Shown: positions 60,641 through 64,000 of the stretch, one piece after another
How the letters are laid out: the number at the start of each line of letters is the position of its first letter
How positions within the stretch are numbered: the first letter of the stretch is position 1
NCBI RefSeq assembly: GCF_900170025.1
Contig: NZ_FWEX01000006.1
Coordinates: forward strand, 348,668 to 412,667
Origin: Nitrospira sp. ND1
GTDB lineage: Bacteria; Nitrospirota; Nitrospiria; Nitrospirales; Nitrospiraceae
DNA: 64,000 nucleotides
Direction of reading: 5' to 3'
The notes under the pieces: model-generated
Told to the model about the DNA's origin: nothing
Database searches by the model: none
The model's input: only the letters and a program-made list of their open reading frames with translations
Position numbers and translations under genes: made by a program

Positions 60641-62413
60641 ATGGAACCTGCGCTGAACAACGCGCCCTCCAAGGTTGGCTTGGTATCAGACAGAAGCAGA
60701 TCGACCCAAGGGGGCCTCCCGCTGGTCCTGCTTCTCTGTTTTGTCATCGCTACTGCACTGGGACTCTATGCGTTGTCGTTCCTGCGAACGGTGCTGGTCT
60801 CAGAACGGGGACGAGAATTGGCCATGAATGCCGCCGCAGTCGCGGATGCGCTCGACCGCGTCATGTTCGAACGGTTCGGCGATATCCAGCTGTTTGCGAA
60901 TGACGGCATACTCCGAGACGGCACCTCGCCTGAAAAGACCGCCCGGCTCCTGGCATACAAACAACTCTATCAATATTACTCCTGGCTGGGGGTCGCCGAT
61001 GAGAACGGACAACTCACGGCTGCCACCGACGCGCTGCCCGCGCAGGGCACGCAAGGCTTGAACCCCGAGTCGTTCGAGTTGGTGCGCAGGACAGGGAAGG
61101 TTCACTTCGAAGACATGCGACCCTCCCCGGCATCGCAGAGAAAGATGGCGATCGGATTCACGGCACCTATCTATGGTCCCAAAGGAGAGTTTCGTGGGGT
61201 AGTGGTCACACGAGTGCCGTTTGAGAATCTTCAGTCGATTTTCGAGCAGGAAGGCAGACTGCGATACGGAGAGTTGGCCTACGACTGGCTGCTGCTCGAC
61301 CGAGAAGGGACGGTCCTCAGCGAGAAACATCGCCCCTCGAATCTGAACGGCAATCCGGTAAAGATAGATTTGCCTTCGCAAGCCCAAGCCGTCATTCATC
61401 GAGATCACCTCGGTTTCGTGCAAGAAACCCATCGCCGGGGAGGAAACGCAGTCGTCACCGGCTATGCCTGGACCAGAGGGTATGCCAACTTTCCCGGATT
61501 CGACTGGCTGGTCTTGTTTCGCTTGGACCGCGATCAGGTCTATGCCCCGATCGATCGACTGATCTGGATGGTGGGAGGGATTGGATTGCTGGTCATCCTC
61601 CCCCTCACCGGCTACGGCATCTGGGTCTCGTGGGAACTGGGACGCGAGAAGAATGACCTGGTCGAGGCCCGGCAAAAGTTGGAGGAGTCCGTAGCGGAAT
61701 TAGGCCGCTCCAATGCCGACCTCCAACAATTCGCCTATGTGGCGTCGCACGACTTGCAGGAGCCCCTCCGCATGGTAAGCAGCTACACGCAGCTCATTGC
61801 GAGGCGCTACAAGGGAAAACTCGATGCGGATGCGGATGAATTTATCGCCTTTGCCGTGGACGGCGCCAACCGCATGCAACGGCTCATCCTGGACCTCTTG
61901 GCCTATTCGCGAGTCAATACGGCAGGCCGACAATTCGAACCGACAGCCATGGAGACGGTTCTAAAGGCTGCGCTGAACAATCTCACCAACGCCGTCAAGG
62001 AAAGCCAGGCCGTCATCACCCATGACCCGTTGCCGGCGGTGATGGGCGATGACAAACAATTGGCGCAATTGTTCCAGAATCTGCTGAGCAATGCCGTCAA
62101 ATTCGGCGGGGCACAACCGCCGCGCATACACATCTCCGCGAAACAAACCGATGGTGAATGGTTGTTTTCCGTTCGCGATCATGGCATCGGACTCGACCCA
62201 CAATATGTGGATCGGATTTTTGTCATTTTCCAGCGGCTCCACACGAGAGCAGAATATCCGGGGACCGGTATCGGCCTGGCCATTTGCAAGAAGATCGTCG
62301 AACGCCACGGCGGACGCATATGGGTGGAATCCGAACTCGGCAAGGGAGCGACATTTTATTTCACCCTGCGCGATGAGGAACCGGGCACCTCGGCGCACAC
62401 CCCGAATCGCTGA
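60641..62413 (+). CDS. Sensor histidine kinase with extracytoplasmic Cache-like domain
   Basis: This encodes 590 residues. TM1 at about 27-48 ([21 protein letters not shown]) and TM2 at about 308-330 ([22 protein letters not shown]) bound a 260-residue periplasmic domain of Cache type ([54 protein letters not shown]). A coiled coil ([22 protein letters not shown]) leads to His[21 protein letters not shown], of the phytochrome-like class. HATPase boxes follow: [28 protein letters not shown]. It is followed by two receiver proteins. The ligand is unknown. Confidence 0.93.
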   Translation: MEPALNNAPSKVGLVSDRSRSTQGGLPLVLLLCFVIATALGLYALSFLRTVLVSERGRELAMNAAAVADALDRVMFERFGDIQLFANDGILRDGTSPEKTARLLAYKQLYQYYSWLGVADENGQLTAATDALPAQGTQGLNPESFELVRRTGKVHFEDMRPSPASQRKMAIGFTAPIYGPKGEFRGVVVTRVPFENLQSIFEQEGRLRYGELAYDWLLLDREGTVLSEKHRPSNLNGNPVKIDLPSQAQAVIHRDHLGFVQETHRRGGNAVVTGYAWTRGYANFPGFDWLVLFRLDRDQVYAPIDRLIWMVGGIGLLVILPLTGYGIWVSWELGREKNDLVEARQKLEESVAELGRSNADLQQFAYVASHDLQEPLRMVSSYTQLIARRYKGKLDADADEFIAFAVDGANRMQRLILDLLAYSRVNTAGRQFEPTAMETVLKAALNNLTNAVKESQAVITHDPLPAVMGDDKQLAQLFQNLLSNAVKFGGAQPPRIHISAKQTDGEWLFSVRDHGIGLDPQYVDRIFVIFQRLHTRAEYPGTGIGLAICKKIVERHGGRIWVESELGKGATFYFTLRDEEPGTSAHTPNR

Positions 62414-62436
62414 CGGAAGGAAGGAGCAGGAGTTGT

Positions 62437-62898
62437 ATGGTACCTGAGATGGTGAAGCCCATCGAGATTCTGCTGGTCGAGGATAATCCGGGCGATGTTC
62501 GGCTGACGATGGAAGCACTGAAGGAAGCCAAAGTCGTGAACCATCTGACCGTGCTGAAGGACGGTGAGGAAGCATTGACCTATCTGCGACGACAGGGTCC
62601 CTACGCCCACGCGACTCGCCCCCACCTGATCCTGCTCGACTTGAATCTGCCTCGAAAAGACGGTCGGGAAGTGCTGGCTCAAATCAAGGCCGAGGAGCCG
62701 CTGAAACGCATTCCGGTGGTCGTGCTGACGACCTCAGAGGACGAGCAGGATGTCCTGAAGAGTTACAACCTTCACGCCAACTGCTATATCACGAAGCCGG
62801 TGGATCTGGATCAGTTCATTCGGGTGGTGCGATCCATCGAAGATTTTTGGCTCGGGATCGTCGTCTTGCCGGTCCCACCACAAAACGGAACCAGGTGA
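62437..62898 (+). CDS. Single-domain response regulator (Rcp1-like)
   Basis: This encodes 153 residues; AAGGAGCAGGAGTTGT precedes the ATG. It is a receiver only: [23 protein letters not shown] (acidic pocket), [14 protein letters not shown] (phospho-Asp), [16 protein letters not shown] and [12 protein letters not shown] (Lys). This subtype commonly pairs with kinases carrying a HDLQEPLR His box, as encoded 23 bp upstream. There is no output domain. Its TGA overlaps the GTG of the next gene. Confidence 0.94.
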   Translation: MVPEMVKPIEILLVEDNPGDVRLTMEALKEAKVVNHLTVLKDGEEALTYLRRQGPYAHATRPHLILLDLNLPRKDGREVLAQIKAEEPLKRIPVVVLTTSEDEQDVLKSYNLHANCYITKPVDLDQFIRVVRSIEDFWLGIVVLPVPPQNGTR

Positions 62899-64000
62899 GC
62901 ACCGGTCCCGCACATATCCTGCTGGTCGAAGACAATGCCGGCGATGCTCGTCTTCTGAGGGAACTCTTGACGGAAACCGGCGCCGGCCGGCTCACCCTCA
63001 CGCATGTCGACCGGCTCGATGCCGCCATCCGATGCCTGACTCAGGCCGCGTTCGACATCATTCTCCTGGATCTCTCGTTGCCGGACAGCCAAGGGGCCGA
63101 GACCCTAGTCAGGATGCACGCGGCGGCGCAGGGGATTCCAATCGTGCTGGTGACCGGACGGGAAGATGAGGAATTGGGACTACAGCTCATCCAGGCAGGC
63201 GCCCAGGACTATCTCGTGAAAGGACAGACGACCGCCCCGCTCCTGGCACGCGCCCTGAAGTATGCCGTCGAACGCAAGCGGCTGGAAGAAGAACTGCGGC
63301 AGAAAACGCGCTTTCTCCAGTCCGTGCTGGACAACATGGCCGAGGGCGTGGTGATGGCCGACGAAAGGGGAACGTTCCAAGTGTGGAACCAGGCCGCTGA
63401 ACGTATCATCGGAAGCGGTCCTGCCGACATAGGAATCGGAGAATGGTCCAAGCATTACGCGCTATTTTTACCGGACAGGGTCACACCATTCCCGACCGAT
63501 GACCTACCGCTGGCACGAGCGATCCGTGGAGAATCCGTGACCGATGTCTTGATCTTTTTTCACCGGCCGCATTGGCCGGGCGAAGCCTGGCTCAGCGTGA
63601 CGGCCAGACCGTTGCTGGATGACACCGGGCATCTCAGCGGAGGGGTTGCCGTCTTTCGAGACATCACCGCTGCAAAGCGAACCGATGAAGCGCTCCGGGA
63701 CAGCCAAGAACGGTATCGACTGCTGGTCACTAAAGCCAACGACATCATCTATAGAACGGATGCATCGGGTCGGTTCACCTTTGTGAACCCGGTCGCCATG
63801 CGCATCATGAAATATACGGAACCGGAACTGTTGGGGCGTCGGTTCATCGAGTTGATTCATCCCGATCATCAGCCCGCGGCCGAACGATTTTACGGACGGC
63901 AGTTCGTCCGTAAACAACCAAGCACCTATTACGAATTTCTGGCCCTTGCCAAGGACGGGAGCGAAGTGTGGATCGGCCAGAATGTGCAAGTTCTTTTGGA
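62895..64000 (+). CDS. Receiver-PAS signalling protein, runs off the window
   Basis: An open frame of 368 codons starts at GTG 62895 (overlapping the previous stop) and continues past the edge. Residues about 6-125 are a receiver: [30 protein letters not shown] (phospho-Asp), [11 protein letters not shown] and YLVKGQ. A coiled linker ([19 protein letters not shown]) leads to PAS 1 ([29 protein letters not shown], about 140-245) and PAS 2 ([42 protein letters not shown], from about 272). A kinase or cyclase/phosphodiesterase domain probably follows. It acts in the phosphorelay with the two upstream genes. Confidence 0.93.
   Translation, partial: MSTGPAHILLVEDNAGDARLLRELLTETGAGRLTLTHVDRLDAAIRCLTQAAFDIILLDLSLPDSQGAETLVRMHAAAQGIPIVLVTGREDEELGLQLIQAGAQDYLVKGQTTAPLLARALKYAVERKRLEEELRQKTRFLQSVLDNMAEGVVMADERGTFQVWNQAAERIIGSGPADIGIGEWSKHYALFLPDRVTPFPTDDLPLARAIRGESVTDVLIFFHRPHWPGEAWLSVTARPLLDDTGHLSGGVAVFRDITAAKRTDEALRDSQERYRLLVTKANDIIYRTDASGRFTFVNPVAMRIMKYTEPELLGRRFIELIHPDHQPAAERFYGRQFVRKQPSTYYEFLALAKDGSEVWIGQNVQVLL

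Overview
The window looks like chromosomal DNA of a Gram-negative, GC-rich bacterium. It has an outer-membrane lipid transport set (Mla-like), a lipid A-type acyltransferase, hopanoid genes (hpnD, hpnE) and the MEP/undecaprenyl block uppS-cdsA-dxr-rseP-proS. The gene content, the glycine-rich RRM protein and the CTAG-bounded intergenic repeats fit Nitrospira (Nitrospirota). That assignment is inferred from general familiarity; no marker gene here proves it.

Layout. 1-8 kb: a DUF445 membrane protein (cut by the window edge), small unknown genes, an OmpR-type two-component pair, a one-domain glycosyltransferase and a Tim44-domain membrane protein. 8.1-9.6 kb: a toxin-first hipA-hipB module behind three operator-like sites spaced exactly 41 bp apart. 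9.6-21.2 kb: a complete type I-C CRISPR-Cas locus read leftward (cas3-cas5c-cas8c/cas11c-cas7c-cas4-cas1-cas2-leader-array). The array has 33 repeats, is interrupted by a 1250-bp IS3-family element, and changes repeat type part-way along. 21.9-24.8 kb: a divergent caspase-like protease with an exported partner, plus small proteins.

24.9-30.1 kb: a FolB-methyltransferase fusion coupled to a PHP phosphoesterase, then a membrane Ser/Thr kinase, PP2C phosphatase and FHA operon. 30.3-33.8 kb: exported or unknown proteins and YjbQ. 33.9-38.5 kb: a tightly overlapped HAD/cobalamin-binding/hpnD/hpnE operon and a type-4 uracil-DNA glycosylase. 39.9-42.7 kb: TldD/PmbA. 42.8-48.9 kb: isoprenoid, phospholipid, site-2 protease and prolyl-tRNA synthetase genes. 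49.1-55 kb: a GAF-containing GspE/PilB ATPase, then an Mla-type transporter whose ATPase has unusual motifs. 55-60.4 kb: three PilZ proteins, an acyltransferase, a desaturase, an RRM protein and ArfB. 60.6-64 kb: a histidine kinase, a single-domain receiver and a receiver-PAS protein that runs off the end.

Two families of CTAG-bounded, inverted-ended repeats (about 180-280 bp, no transposase) fill many gaps. In five places their boundary CTAG supplies the TAG stop codon of the adjacent gene. The main points of interest are the CRISPR locus (repeat switch, insertion element, internal cas11c start, mini-ORF before cas3), these repeats, the hipAB operators and the unusual Mla ATPase.
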